Source: a bacterium (GTDB lineage: Bacteria > Armatimonadota > Chthonomonadetes > Chthonomonadales > CAJBBX01). From it: a stretch of DNA of 34,675 bases. Below are positions 1 through 8,815 of this stretch, one piece after another. The translations under genes and the position numbers were made by a program. The stretch covers positions 1 to 34,675 of the forward strand of contig JAJZOL010000231.1 of assembly GCA_021811565.1 (NCBI GenBank), written 5' to 3'. Each line of letters opens with the position of its first letter. Within the stretch, counting starts at the first letter, position 1. The notes below the pieces were generated by a model. That model searched no databases. It saw only the letters and a list, made by a program, of their open reading frames with translations, and was not told where the DNA came from.

Positions 1-88
1 AACCATCTGATACCGCACCTCCGATCATTAGGATAAATAAAATTGTCGTCAACAAGGTAAGCGCATACGGATATTTTTTTATAATCAT
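1..88 (-). CDS. 5' end of an unidentified exported or membrane protein (partial)
   Basis: Too short for the ORF track. On the minus strand an ATG at 86-88 opens a frame of 29 codons to the window edge, beginning MIIKKYPYALTLL and containing a hydrophobic stretch of about 17 residues after two lysines. This is the shape of a signal peptide or N-terminal membrane anchor. An AAGGA-type ribosome binding site lies about 8 bases upstream of the ATG. The rest of the gene is outside the window, so no function can be given. A near-identical inverted copy of bases 1-20 lies at 338-357. Confidence 0.6.
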   Translation of the reverse strand, partial: MIIKKYPYALTLLTTILFILMIGGAVSDG

Positions 89-569
89 ACTCTTATCCTT
101 CGATGAAATAAAGACATTCCGGTTCAATTTTCGTCCAGTCGCATTCATGTCGCGTGGGTCGCAAGGAGCAATCCTTCCGTTAAAAGGTCGTGGGTGTCAG
201 GATATGCAATGTCCGTGATTATATTTGCATTGGGTTAGGAGGGTTCTCCAAACTATCGTCGTTTTAAGAGGTGATGCTTCTCGCTTGCCTTCCATTGTTC
301 CACCTTTTCGCCTCTCTACGCTACTGAATCTGAATCAAGGTGCGGCATCAGATGGTTCAACTATATTTCAAACTATTCTACCATACGAAGCGTTTGCACT
401 TTTTCGAGACCGAGCGTTATGCATCTCCCTTCGGGAATAGGTTGTATGGAACTCAACGCTTAATGTTTCCTTGCCTTACCGGTTATAATAAGTAAACTCA
501 GTCATCGGTTCATAAACGGTCCGATACTCGATTTTTGCAATTACCTGTTTAGTTTAAGGGAATAAGGAT
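89..569. other. 481-base intergenic region upstream of hpnA
   Basis: The region separates the divergent partial gene from hpnA. It holds an unconvincing 71-aa ORF (225-440) that I do not call as a gene and an inverted copy of the window's first 20 bases (338-357). A TATAAT hexamer at 483-488 could be the -10 of an hpnA promoter, but no good -35 sits 16-18 bases upstream. A copy of the dispersed TTTTGCAATNACCTG motif is at 530-547. Confidence 0.5.
338..357 (+). repeat. Inverted copy of window bases 1-20
   Basis: Bases 338-357 read AGGTGCGGCATCAGATGGTT. The reverse complement of bases 1-20 reads the same except for one base (C to T). Read in frame, both encode a GA(V/A)SDG peptide, in the partial minus-strand gene and in ORF 225-440 respectively. 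This could be a degraded duplicate of the edge gene or the two arms of an inverted-repeat element. The left arm touches the window edge, so the extent of the match is unknown. Confidence 0.5.
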
Positions 570-1592
570 ATGCGTGCGTTTTTAACGGGAGGGTCCGGTT
601 TTATCGGTGCACACGTTGCAAGGGCATTAAAGGATGAGGGATGGGAGGTTCAGGCACTCGTTCGCCCGACAAGCAGAACCGAAAATTTGAAGAAACTTCA
701 GTGCAATATCATCACGGGCGATTTGAGAGAGATGCAATCCCTCAAAGAGGGCATGGCTGGTTGCGACTTGGTCATGCATGTCGCCGCCGATTACCGATTA
801 TGGGCGCGAAACCCTGAGGACTTATACAAAAGCAACGTCGACGGCACTCGTAATATTTTGCAAGCCGCTCTGGATTTGAAAATCCCCAAGGTGGTTTACA
901 CCAGTTCCGTGGGTACGCTGGGCATTCCAGAAGATGGCACTCCCGGCAACGAGGAAACCCCGGTGACTCTTGAGGATATGATCGGACATTACAAGCGTAG
1001 CAAGTTTCTGGCTGAGAGAGAGGCGGAACGCTATTTCAAGGATTACAATCTCCCTGTGGTGATCGTCCATCCAAGCACTCCCGTAGGCGAGGAGGATGCC
1101 AAGCCGACGCCAACCGGAAAAATCATTGTCGATTTCCTGAACAACAGGATGCCCGCATACGTGCAGACAGGGCTGAATCTTGTGGATGTGCGAGATGTGG
1201 CAATGGGACATTTACTCGCCGCAAGGAAAGGCGAACCTGGGAGAAAATATATTCTAGGTTCGCAAAATATTACCTTCCGTGGTATATTAGAATTGCTTGC
1301 GCAATTAACGGGACGACGAGCGCCTGTCTTACAAATTCCGCATTCTGTTGTGAGCGTATTGGCGAATATTGACACTTTAATATTTGATAAGATACTTCAT
1401 AGGGAGCCACATATCCCCGTCGAGGCGGCGAGAATGGCGCGCAAATTCATGTTTTTCGATTCCTCTCGAGCGGTTCGTGAGTTGGGATTTCCTCAGCGCC
1501 CTGTGGAAGACGCTCTCGTACGCGCAATCAAATGGTATTGTGATAATGGATATGTATCCAAACGATCAATGAAAGAAATAAGATGCAAATAA
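570..1592 (+). CDS. hpnA: Hopanoid-associated sugar epimerase/dehydratase HpnA
   Basis: This is an NAD(P)-dependent extended short-chain dehydrogenase/epimerase of 340 aa. The N-terminal Rossmann motif is LTGGSGFIGAHVA (about residues 5-17). The catalytic Tyr-x3-Lys is Y141-K145 (HYKRSK), with the supporting TSS at 111-113. Overall wording (MHVAADYRLW, VHPSTPVG, NLVDVRDVAMGH) is that of the HpnA subfamily found in hopanoid clusters, where it is thought to act on the sugar side chain; the exact reaction is not settled. The neighbouring ispH and hpnG-like genes support the assignment. An AAGGGA site 8 bases before the ATG supports the start. The end overlaps ispH by 10 bases, suggesting translational coupling. 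Confidence 0.88.
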   Translation: MRAFLTGGSGFIGAHVARALKDEGWEVQALVRPTSRTENLKKLQCNIITGDLREMQSLKEGMAGCDLVMHVAADYRLWARNPEDLYKSNVDGTRNILQAALDLKIPKVVYTSSVGTLGIPEDGTPGNEETPVTLEDMIGHYKRSKFLAEREAERYFKDYNLPVVIVHPSTPVGEEDAKPTPTGKIIVDFLNNRMPAYVQTGLNLVDVRDVAMGHLLAARKGEPGRKYILGSQNITFRGILELLAQLTGRRAPVLQIPHSVVSVLANIDTLIFDKILHREPHIPVEAARMARKFMFFDSSRAVRELGFPQRPVEDALVRAIKWYCDNGYVSKRSMKEIRCK

Positions 1593-2533
1593 CGAAACAT
1601 GATGGGCGGACAAACCAAGACAACCCATTACATAAGTCAATTCGAAAGGTCACCTTGGCTAAGGAAGTTGGTTTCTGCTTCGGAGTGAAAAGAGCGATAA
1701 ACCTCACTCGGCAGGCAATTGCGGAGAGAGAGAATGTCTTTATCGTGGGGGATCTCGTTCATAACAAATCCGTAACTGATGAGCTTGAAAGCAAGGGGCT
1801 ACAAAAGATATCCGATTTCGATGAGCAGCGCAATGGCACAATGGTGATTCGCGCCCATGGAATTCCCAAAGTCAAATTAAACGACGCTCGCAACCGAGGT
1901 TTGGAGATTGTAAACGCCACATGTCCCATCGTGATGCGAGCGCAGGAAGCGGCGAAGAACCTGGAAAATCGCGGATGCCAGGTTGTTATCATCGGGGATC
2001 AAAACCACGCGGAAATCAAGGGAATTTTGGGAGCGTTGGATCAGCCGGCGCTTGTCATCGACAGCCTTGCGGAGTTACACGCCGCACGCGCGGAGCATCG
2101 TTTGAAGCGCAAGGTGGGGGTGATATTTCAAACCACACATGCATTGGAGTTATGCCGCGAAATTGTGAATGAGCTTGTTTTCATGTGCAAAGAGATCCAA
2201 ATCATAAACACCATATGTCGCCCTGTTCAAATGAGACAGGATGACGCCTTGGATTTGGCGGAGAAGGTGGATTTGATGCTCGTTGTTGGAAGCCGTACAA
2301 GCGCCAACACCATGGAACTTGCAAGTCTGTGTCGGCATCACAACCCGTATACCTTAACACTTCAAGACGAAGAGGAGCTACGGGATGAGGATTTCGAATG
2401 GGCGTATCATATCGGCATCGCTTCCGGACTTTCCACTCCCGAGGACATCGTGGAGAATCTAAGACAACGTATCCTTCGCTACGCTGGTCCCGTCATACCG
2501 GAGAAACGTCCGCAATTATCCTATGATGGATAA
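1583..2533 (+). CDS. ispH: 4-hydroxy-3-methylbut-2-enyl diphosphate reductase IspH
   Basis: IspH (LytB) is the iron-sulfur enzyme that catalyses the last step of the MEP pathway, reducing HMBPP to IPP and DMAPP in the cytoplasm. The three cluster cysteines are visible at C32 (EVGFCFGVKRAI), C114 (NATCPIV) and C212 (NTICRPVQMRQ). The substrate-binding histidines H60, H92 (RAHGIP) and H142 (QNHAE), the catalytic E144, the QTT motif (183-185) and the C-terminal SGLSTPEDIV are also present. At 316 aa it has the usual length. The first 20 residues are weakly conserved in kind, so the true start could be slightly later. It overlaps hpnA and the hpnG-like gene, so the operon couples isoprenoid precursor supply to hopanoid modification. 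Confidence 0.95.
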   Translation: MQITKHDGRTNQDNPLHKSIRKVTLAKEVGFCFGVKRAINLTRQAIAERENVFIVGDLVHNKSVTDELESKGLQKISDFDEQRNGTMVIRAHGIPKVKLNDARNRGLEIVNATCPIVMRAQEAAKNLENRGCQVVIIGDQNHAEIKGILGALDQPALVIDSLAELHAARAEHRLKRKVGVIFQTTHALELCREIVNELVFMCKEIQIINTICRPVQMRQDDALDLAEKVDLMLVVGSRTSANTMELASLCRHHNPYTLTLQDEEELRDEDFEWAYHIGIASGLSTPEDIVENLRQRILRYAGPVIPEKRPQLSYDG

Positions 2534-3305
2534 TATATCGATGGAAACGGAATCCAAAGACAGTCCCATTGGAATCCTGACATCGGTGCGCCAGGAAATG
2601 GTGGCGATTGCGTGTCTGTTAAATCCCATCAGTTTATTTAAACGCAACGGAGTGTCCTACTATCACGGGGAAATCGATGGGATACCCGTCATACTCACTC
2701 GCTCGGGAATGGGGTGGGAAAGAGCGCAGCGAGCGGTAATAGGATTAATAAGAGACGGTTCCCCCAAATCGCTGATCATTGCCGGATTTGCAGCCTCATT
2801 ATCTCCGAATATTAAAAGAGGCGAGATCATCATCCCGGACTGTGTACAAGCGAGCCATAACCTCGCACCAGACTCACCTTCACTCATTCCCTCACATCCA
2901 CTGGTCAAGGCGATCAATATTCCTAATTTTCAAATAAGCAAAGGAGGATTGATCACTCATGACCGCATAGTGATACATGCATCCGAAAAACGTGCAATCG
3001 CCGGCGCCCACCCTAACTGCGCCTCATTGGATATGGAAAGTTACCCTATGGCGATGGAGGCGGAAAAGGCGAAAATCCCTTGGATAATCGTAAGAGGAAT
3101 CACCGACGATTTCAACGAGGACATGCCCTTGGATTTCAACCGTTACATTGGGGCGAACGGAGAAACCTCCACATCACTCGTGGCTATGGCGGTATGTCTG
3201 CGCTTTTGGAAAATCCCGGCTATGATCGATTTCGGTAAAAATGCTCAGCAAACCGCCGATAAGATCGCGAAAACGGTGAAAAACCTCATCCTCTCCTTGG
3301 CATGA
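2523..3305 (+). CDS. hpnG: HpnG-like hopanoid-associated phosphorylase (nucleosidase family)
   Basis: This 260-aa protein belongs to the MTA/SAH-nucleosidase and purine-phosphorylase fold. The glycine-rich strand LTRSGMGWERA (about 59-69), the AGFAASLSPNIKRGEII segment (87-104), the acidic SLDMES motif (168-173) and RGITDDF (191-197) fit that family. In hopanoid clusters HpnG removes adenine from adenosylhopane to give ribosylhopane, so the context of hpnA and ispH points to this role. No hpnH or squalene cyclase gene is in view. The start overlaps ispH by 11 bases. An in-frame ATG at 2541 is an alternative. A generic nucleosidase is the main competing reading. Confidence 0.75.
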   Translation: MMDNISMETESKDSPIGILTSVRQEMVAIACLLNPISLFKRNGVSYYHGEIDGIPVILTRSGMGWERAQRAVIGLIRDGSPKSLIIAGFAASLSPNIKRGEIIIPDCVQASHNLAPDSPSLIPSHPLVKAINIPNFQISKGGLITHDRIVIHASEKRAIAGAHPNCASLDMESYPMAMEAEKAKIPWIIVRGITDDFNEDMPLDFNRYIGANGETSTSLVAMAVCLRFWKIPAMIDFGKNAQQTADKIAKTVKNLILSLA

Positions 3306-3352
3306 AATTCGCTTCCGCATTATTCCCGCGCAAGTGAATAGCTTTACACCTT

Positions 3353-3382
3353 TTGACCCCTATATGCATCGTGTGATATACT
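3353..3382 (+). promoter_or_regulatory. Sigma-70 promoter for the beta-propeller gene
   Basis: TTGACC at 3353-3358 and TATACT at 3377-3382 are separated by 18 bases. They lie about 40 bases upstream of the ATG at 3424, which has a GGAGGA ribosome binding site. Confidence 0.65.
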
Positions 3383-3423
3383 GAAAAATCATCCCGGCAT
3401 CGGCGAATATCGGAGGAAATCTC

Positions 3424-5583
3424 ATGAAATCGCTGCTTACGCGATTCAAGATGATTCTATTCCTTGGATCTATCTTTATACTCATATCCTATTTTAGCCA
3501 GGCGCAAACCCTCAATTATCAAACCACATGGCTAGGCAACTCATACGGCGGAAAAAATGACAAATGGGTGCAGGATTGGGTGGAGGCGATGTACGTGACC
3601 CCCGATGGCACGGTTTACACGGACGCCTTCTGGGATGAGGGCGGCAGAGAGGTCGGCGTTTACAAAGATGGCAAGATCATCGGCATGGCGGGACACACTC
3701 ATGGATGGGGTATGACCGGCGGCGGGGCAGTGACATCGAACGGTAAATACCTCTTCTTCGCCCAATCGGTGAACAACGAAGGCGGTCATCTCAAGGACGC
3801 CGGCACTTGGCCGCCGGTGGGGGATGTGTGGTATGGTGTGTCTCGTAGGTCCATTGCGAACATCCAAAATGCCGATCCCTTCGCTGGAGGCAAGGGAGGA
3901 GCAGGAGACACCCTGCGAGACACATTTTTGCTTGTAAACCAAACTGCATCCGATGTCCATGCGGAGATCAAGGGAATCGCGGCATCCGCAACACGCCTCT
4001 ACCTAAGCGATCCCGCAAACAGCCTCATACGTGTGTATGATTGCGATACAATGGCGCAGTTGGCGCAGTGGAAGGTGTCGCGTCCCGGCGCATTGACATT
4101 GTCGAAGGATGGCTCCATATGGGTCTTGCAAAGCGGAGATTCCCATGCCCCCGCTCGGATCCTTCATTTCGATTCGAAAGGGAAAAGACTGCCCCAATCC
4201 ATTGTGTTTCCAAATTGGATGACTCCGCGAGCCATCTGTTTCGATCCAAAAGGACGATTGCTCGTTGCGGATGACGGTCCTCAGCAAAACATAAAAATCT
4301 ATGATGATTTGAATAATACGCCCAAGCTAGCGCAAACATTCGGGGGGAAATATGGCGTGTTCGCGCATGGTGGAGTAATCGCTCCCCTCCGTTTCCACGA
4401 TCTCTCGGGAGTGGGTTGCGATGCCAAGGGAAATATCTACGTGGCAGGTGGCTATGGCGTCGCTGGGGACGGTGTGGGCACGGAGTTATCGGCATACACT
4501 CCCACAGGAAAGGAGTTATGGAGATTATACGGTCTGCTCTTTGTGGATGAATCGGAGACTGATCCCGCGAATGCAACCATGGCGTATTCCAAGCATGCCA
4601 TCTTCACTTTAAACTATCACAAAACACAGCCCGGATCGGAGTGGGGATACAAGGCGTTCACTCTGGATCGTTTTCGTTATCCGCAGGATCCAAGACTGCA
4701 CGTTTATCCGACCAATACATGGGTGCGACGGATTAAAGGACATTTGCTACTATACATGTGCGACATGTATTCGAGCTTTCTGGCAATCTACCGTTTTGAC
4801 AACGCCAAGCAGGGATACATCGCCATTCCCTGCGGCTTTTTTGCCAAGAGCCACTTCAAAGGGGATTGGCCCCCCAACCAACCCTCACAAGGCGAATGGA
4901 TATGGAGGGACAAAAATGGCAACGGTTCTTTCGATGCGGGTGAATTCGATAGCCTGAAACAGGACGCCCCAAGTCTATGGGGATGGTCGGTGGATTCACG
5001 TGGGAACATATGGCAGGCGACCGATAACTCCGGGGTGAGATATTTCCCACTGAGAGGCTTGGACAAGCACGGTTCCCCCATTTACACCTACGATTACATG
5101 AAGGTATTTCCCATGCCAAGCCCCTTCAATAATCTGCAGCGAGCCGATTACATTCCCTCATCTGACACGATGTATCTCGCGGGTTACACCAACGAGTATC
5201 CGAACGACCATGGTTACTGGAAGGTGATCGGAAGAGTTATCGCCCGATACGATCATTGGTCGAAGGGAAATCGAAAGCCAAGATGGGTTCTAAACGTATC
5301 GCATAGCGATTCCAAAGGCGATACGCTGATACCCGCCTCATTCTGCTTGTGCGGTAAATATCTATTCACTGTGGGGGTGCGGAGCGCTATGGTGCGAGTA
5401 TACGATAACTCCGATGCGAAATATGTCGGCTCAATCTCCCCCGGGCGGGAGGTGGGAAGAGAGAGCGGATGGGTAGACATCCCTTACGGCATCTGTGCTC
5501 GTCGACTGAAGGATGGGGAATATTTGATAACGGTAGAGGAGGATTGGCATGCCAAGAATATCCTTTACCGATGGAAACCATAG
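3424..5583 (+). CDS. Large secreted beta-propeller/NHL-like protein
   Basis: The 719-aa product starts with a clear Sec signal peptide (basic MKSLLTRFK, hydrophobic run, SQA cleavage region near residue 27). The mature part has recurring segments of the type 'LTLSKDGSIWVL', 'ICFDPKGRLLVADDGPQQNIKIYD' and 'VGCDAKGNIYVAGGYG', as in NHL or SMP-30-like propeller blades. Near residue 497 there is a calcium-loop-like DKNGNGSFDAGEF, similar to EF-hand or dockerin loops. No catalytic residues are recognisable, so a binding or scaffold role outside the cytoplasm is the safest statement. It has its own promoter and a GGAGGA site, so it is probably monocistronic. Confidence 0.75.
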   Translation: MKSLLTRFKMILFLGSIFILISYFSQAQTLNYQTTWLGNSYGGKNDKWVQDWVEAMYVTPDGTVYTDAFWDEGGREVGVYKDGKIIGMAGHTHGWGMTGGGAVTSNGKYLFFAQSVNNEGGHLKDAGTWPPVGDVWYGVSRRSIANIQNADPFAGGKGGAGDTLRDTFLLVNQTASDVHAEIKGIAASATRLYLSDPANSLIRVYDCDTMAQLAQWKVSRPGALTLSKDGSIWVLQSGDSHAPARILHFDSKGKRLPQSIVFPNWMTPRAICFDPKGRLLVADDGPQQNIKIYDDLNNTPKLAQTFGGKYGVFAHGGVIAPLRFHDLSGVGCDAKGNIYVAGGYGVAGDGVGTELSAYTPTGKELWRLYGLLFVDESETDPANATMAYSKHAIFTLNYHKTQPGSEWGYKAFTLDRFRYPQDPRLHVYPTNTWVRRIKGHLLLYMCDMYSSFLAIYRFDNAKQGYIAIPCGFFAKSHFKGDWPPNQPSQGEWIWRDKNGNGSFDAGEFDSLKQDAPSLWGWSVDSRGNIWQATDNSGVRYFPLRGLDKHGSPIYTYDYMKVFPMPSPFNNLQRADYIPSSDTMYLAGYTNEYPNDHGYWKVIGRVIARYDHWSKGNRKPRWVLNVSHSDSKGDTLIPASFCLCGKYLFTVGVRSAMVRVYDNSDAKYVGSISPGREVGRESGWVDIPYGICARRLKDGEYLITVEEDWHAKNILYRWKP

Positions 5584-5622
5584 AGCTATGAATAGAGCCT
5601 GATATATTTCATTCATTCACCT

Positions 5623-5646
5623 AATAAAGAAAAGTTTATTTTTTTT
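5623..5646 (+). terminator. Weak A/T-rich terminator candidate
   Basis: AATAAA (5623-5628) and TTTATT (5635-5640) can pair around a 6-base loop and are followed directly by a run of T. The stem is all A/T, so termination here is uncertain. Confidence 0.3.
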
Positions 5647-5656
5647 AAAAAACCCC

Positions 5657-5684
5657 TAAAGATACTGTGATGACCCGCCGATAA
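5657..5684 (+). promoter_or_regulatory. Sigma-28 (FliA)-like flagellar promoter
   Basis: GCCGATAA at 5677-5684 matches the classical flagellar sigma-28 -10 element exactly. TAAA at 5657-5660 lies 16 bases upstream; the enterobacterial consensus spacing is 15. It sits just upstream of flgB, the first gene of the flagellar operon. Confidence 0.55.
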
Positions 5685-5773
5685 TACGGGTAACACCGAA
5701 GAAGCCACCATGGAACTCGATACGAGTGGCTCACAAGAGTTCGGAAACACCGAACCAGTTCACGAAAGCGATC

Positions 5774-6169
5774 ATGCCAATGCTGGAATCCCTGTTTTCC
5801 AATTCGTCATTCAAAATAGCGGAGGACGCACTCAACGGTCTTGCGGCGCGACAGACCGCGATAAGCAACAACATCGCCAATGTCAACACTCCGGGATACA
5901 AAAGGGAGGAAGTTCCCTTCGAGCAACAACTCGCCTCCGCAATAAACCAGAGTTATAATCCCTACACGGGCGTGAAGCAGACTCATGTATCCTCCTTTAC
6001 GCCGGAAACTGTTGAGGACACAAGCTCCTCTCTCAGACTTGACGGGAACAACGTGGATATCGACCGTGAAATGGTGATGTTAGCTGAAAACACACTGCGC
6101 TATGAAACGATGAGCGAGTATATGTCCTATTATTTCACGAATCTTAAAACGGCGATCAATGTCACTTAA
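5774..6169 (+). CDS. flgB: Flagellar basal-body rod protein FlgB
   Basis: FlgB forms the proximal rod of the flagellar basal body in the periplasm. The family signature ARQTAISNNIANVNTPGYKR is present near the N terminus. The C-terminal rod motif NVDIDREMVMLAENTLRYETMSEY precedes LKTAINVT. The ORF track uses a GTG at 5726, but the normal FlgB start falls at MPMLESLF. I therefore place it at ATG 5774 (131 aa), with ATG 5780 as an equal option. It is the first gene of the operon and lies behind the sigma-28-like promoter. Confidence 0.9.
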   Translation: MPMLESLFSNSSFKIAEDALNGLAARQTAISNNIANVNTPGYKREEVPFEQQLASAINQSYNPYTGVKQTHVSSFTPETVEDTSSSLRLDGNNVDIDREMVMLAENTLRYETMSEYMSYYFTNLKTAINVT

Positions 6170-6211
6170 TGCAAGACGATGGATAGGATTTTTTGGAAAG
6201 GAGCATATCCC

Positions 6212-6643
6212 ATGAGCATATCCGGGTCACTCGGAATCAGCGCCTCCGGTCTCACAGCCGAAAGATTGAGGATGGATGTCATCAGCAACAACTTGGCGAA
6301 TGTCAACACCACCCGCACGCCATCCGGAGGCCCCTATCGAAGAGAGCATGTGGTGCTGGAGGAGCGATTCAAAAACGATGGTTTCGGCTCTTTTCTCAAT
6401 AACGCCATGGGCAACGGGGTGGAGGTGGTTTCGGTGCAACCGGATAACACCCCATTGAAAAAAGTGTATGATCCAGGCAATCCGGATGCGGGTAAGGACG
6501 GATATGTGTTGATGCCTAATGTGGAACCTGTGATGGAGATGGTAGACTTAATATCAGCAACTCGTGCATATGAGGCTGGGGTCAGCGCCATAGATTCCGC
6601 CAAACAGATGCAATCGAGCGCGCTTAGCATAGGAAAGGCGTAG
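6212..6643 (+). CDS. flgC: Flagellar basal-body rod protein FlgC
   Basis: FlgC is the second proximal rod subunit. The N-terminal signature SLGISASGLTAERLRMDVISNNLANVNTT and the C-terminal VDLISATRAYEAGVSAIDSAKQM are both diagnostic. The ORF track begins at 6179, but AAAGGAG (about 6197-6203) sits at correct spacing before the ATG at 6212 (MSISGSLG), so the true product is 143 aa. It follows flgB closely and is 5 bases from fliE. Confidence 0.94.
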   Translation: MSISGSLGISASGLTAERLRMDVISNNLANVNTTRTPSGGPYRREHVVLEERFKNDGFGSFLNNAMGNGVEVVSVQPDNTPLKKVYDPGNPDAGKDGYVLMPNVEPVMEMVDLISATRAYEAGVSAIDSAKQMQSSALSIGKA

Positions 6644-6648
6644 TCGGG

Positions 6649-6969
6649 ATGAGAATAGATACGATATCCCCGGATATTTTAAACGGCATCGCCTCCGGGG
6701 CTCAACCGGATTTGCTATCCAAAACCATCCCTTCCGGCGAGGGAGCGGGGAAATCTTTCGGGCAGTTCCTGACGGAAGCCCTCGCGGAGGTGAATGGATC
6801 GCAACAAAACGCGAATGACATCATGTCGCGTTTCGCCGAAGGGCAACCCATAGACATTCATCAGGTTATGATCGCCATGGAGGAGGCATCCACCTCTCTC
6901 GCTTTGACCGTGCAGGTTCGAAACAAAATTGTGGAAGCTTATCAGCAGATAATGCAAACGCAAGTATAA
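6649..6969 (+). CDS. fliE: Flagellar hook-basal body adaptor FliE
   Basis: FliE joins the MS ring to the proximal rod and is exported through the flagellar type III apparatus. The 106-aa protein carries the typical C-terminal half: FGQFLTEALAEVNGSQQNANDI, then a D-x-HQVMIAMEEASTSLALTVQVRNKIVEAYQQIM motif. The family length and gene order flgB-flgC-fliE are standard. Confidence 0.93.
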   Translation: MRIDTISPDILNGIASGAQPDLLSKTIPSGEGAGKSFGQFLTEALAEVNGSQQNANDIMSRFAEGQPIDIHQVMIAMEEASTSLALTVQVRNKIVEAYQQIMQTQV

Positions 6970-7021
6970 CGGGAATCCCTTAACAAACGCATTGCGTTCT
7001 GGAGAGAGATCAAATTGTAAA

Positions 7022-7050
7022 TTGACCGGATATATTCCCCGAAATATACC
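7022..7050 (+). promoter_or_regulatory. Candidate internal promoter before fliF
   Basis: TTGACC at 7022-7027 and TATACC at 7045-7050 are spaced by 17 bases in the 111-base gap between fliE and fliF, the longest gap of the operon. The match is good but not perfect. Confidence 0.4.
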
Positions 7051-7080
7051 CGGCGTAAGCTGTTATATGGGGGTAACTCG

Positions 7081-8748
7081 ATGGGAAATGGCCTTAGCAA
7101 GTTGAAAGAGCTTTGGCAGAACACAAGCCGAACCAATCAGATCATGGTGGCGACACTGCTCGCGGCAATGATTTTGGTGGGGATCGGTTTTGTTTTTTAT
7201 GCGGATTCTCCGGATTACACAACGCTTGTATCCAATCCGGCATCCTCGGATTCCGCGAAAATTCTCGATTTGCTCAAGCAGCAGAAAGTACCGTTTCGAA
7301 TCAGTAACGACGGTACGTCGATTGAAGTGCCAAAAGCCGATGAGCCTGAGCTTAAAATGACACTGGCGGGACAGGGGCTCCTTAATTCCGGAGCTCCCGG
7401 CTACTCCTTGCTTGAAAACGCTCCGTTCGGAGAGACGCAGGCGTTGGAAAAGAGCAGAATACGGGAGGCGCTGGAGGGTGAGATGGAAAACGCCATCCAA
7501 TCACTGGACCCGGTTTCCTCGGCAAGTGTGAAATACGCACCGGGTGACGATTCTCCATTGGTCAATATCGATCAGAAAGCCCCATCAGCAAGCGTTATCG
7601 TTCATTTGAAGCCGGGAAGCCAATTGACGGACGCCAACATCAAGGCGATAGTCGATCTAGTTAAATCGGCGTACACCGGTCTCTCGGAGAAAAATATCAC
7701 ATTGGTGGACGGTGAAGGGAACCTTCTCTGGGATGGAGAGGAGATGAGTTCCGGGGTGCCCGGCTCCAATGACCGAATATCCGAAGAGAAAGCCTACTCG
7801 GATGCGCTCAAGCGACAGATAGAATCCCAGATCGATCAACTCGTGGGGCCGCATAAGTCCTCCGTTTTAGTGAGAGCTAGCCTGGATATGGACAAGCAAA
7901 CCCAAACGGTTCACACGGTTCTTCCGGGCCAGCGCACCTCCAAATCCATCGAAGAGGAAACGCTTACCGGAGGCGGATCCATATCCGGCGGAGCGCAACC
8001 CGCCGGAATAGCGTCGAACACCTCCACTAACTCCGCACCCCCTGTGTATGGTTCAGGAAACGTGAAAACCAGCGGGGGAAACTATTCTCACACCACAACC
8101 ACGGAAACCGATAGCGTAAGTACTTCTGATACGCAAACCGTCAAGGCCCCAGGGGATGTGCAAAATTTAAGAGTTTCCATAGCGCTCGATAGTTCGATCC
8201 CCCCAGCCACCGCCCAAGCGGTGCAGAGTATGATTCAGAATTACATCGGCGCCTCTCCCTCCACCCCAAATCGTCAGGTTGTGGTGCAATCGGTGCCATT
8301 CGACCAATCCGTATTGTTGAGTGAAAAGAAAGCGGCGAAACAACAAGCCACATCCGCAATGATTCACACGTATGTCAATTACATAGTTCCGTTATTGCTT
8401 ATCATCGTGATGCTTATCCTCCTTGCAAGAGGATTGAAACGCACGGTGATTCCATCTCGGGAATTGGCTCTGGCGGGTGGTGGCGGAAGCATTGCCGGTT
8501 ATGGAAGGAACAGCATGCAGACGGCAGGACTGGACATGACTGTTGGTCAAAACGATTCGAATGAGATGATTTTGGCGGATGGCGAAATGCCCAAGGTAAT
8601 CGGTGTGAATTCCGGAGAGAACGTACATACGTTCGAGGTGATAGAGGAAGCGTTTGATGCAAACCTGGAGAGCATCATGCACCTCGCCAAATCAAAACCG
8701 GAGACAATAGCGCGTCTTGTCAAAAGCATGATGAGCGAGGATAAATAA
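7081..8748 (+). CDS. fliF: Flagellar MS-ring protein FliF
   Basis: FliF assembles the inner-membrane MS ring on which the rotor and export gate are built. The 555-aa protein has a first membrane span at about residues 21-41. The ring-building YscJ/FliF domain follows (YTTLVSNPASSDSAKILDLLKQQKVPFRI; GYSLLENAPFGETQALEKSRIREALEGEM). After a Ser/Thr/Gly-rich low-complexity loop (about 290-355) comes a second span near 431-450. The cytoplasmic tail is the expected FliG-binding region. A run of G before the ATG serves as ribosome binding site. Confidence 0.95.
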   Translation: MGNGLSKLKELWQNTSRTNQIMVATLLAAMILVGIGFVFYADSPDYTTLVSNPASSDSAKILDLLKQQKVPFRISNDGTSIEVPKADEPELKMTLAGQGLLNSGAPGYSLLENAPFGETQALEKSRIREALEGEMENAIQSLDPVSSASVKYAPGDDSPLVNIDQKAPSASVIVHLKPGSQLTDANIKAIVDLVKSAYTGLSEKNITLVDGEGNLLWDGEEMSSGVPGSNDRISEEKAYSDALKRQIESQIDQLVGPHKSSVLVRASLDMDKQTQTVHTVLPGQRTSKSIEEETLTGGGSISGGAQPAGIASNTSTNSAPPVYGSGNVKTSGGNYSHTTTTETDSVSTSDTQTVKAPGDVQNLRVSIALDSSIPPATAQAVQSMIQNYIGASPSTPNRQVVVQSVPFDQSVLLSEKKAAKQQATSAMIHTYVNYIVPLLLIIVMLILLARGLKRTVIPSRELALAGGGGSIAGYGRNSMQTAGLDMTVGQNDSNEMILADGEMPKVIGVNSGENVHTFEVIEEAFDANLESIMHLAKSKPETIARLVKSMMSEDK

Positions 8749-8815
8749 GATATAGATATCTTACGATTGGGGCTTCTCGTTGAATGAATGGTAAGGAAAG
8801 GATGGCGAAGGAATA

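Noticed and set aside
225-440. 71-aa plus-strand ORF before hpnA
   Set aside because: No convincing ribosome binding site or family pattern; its only notable segment is the inverted copy of the edge sequence.
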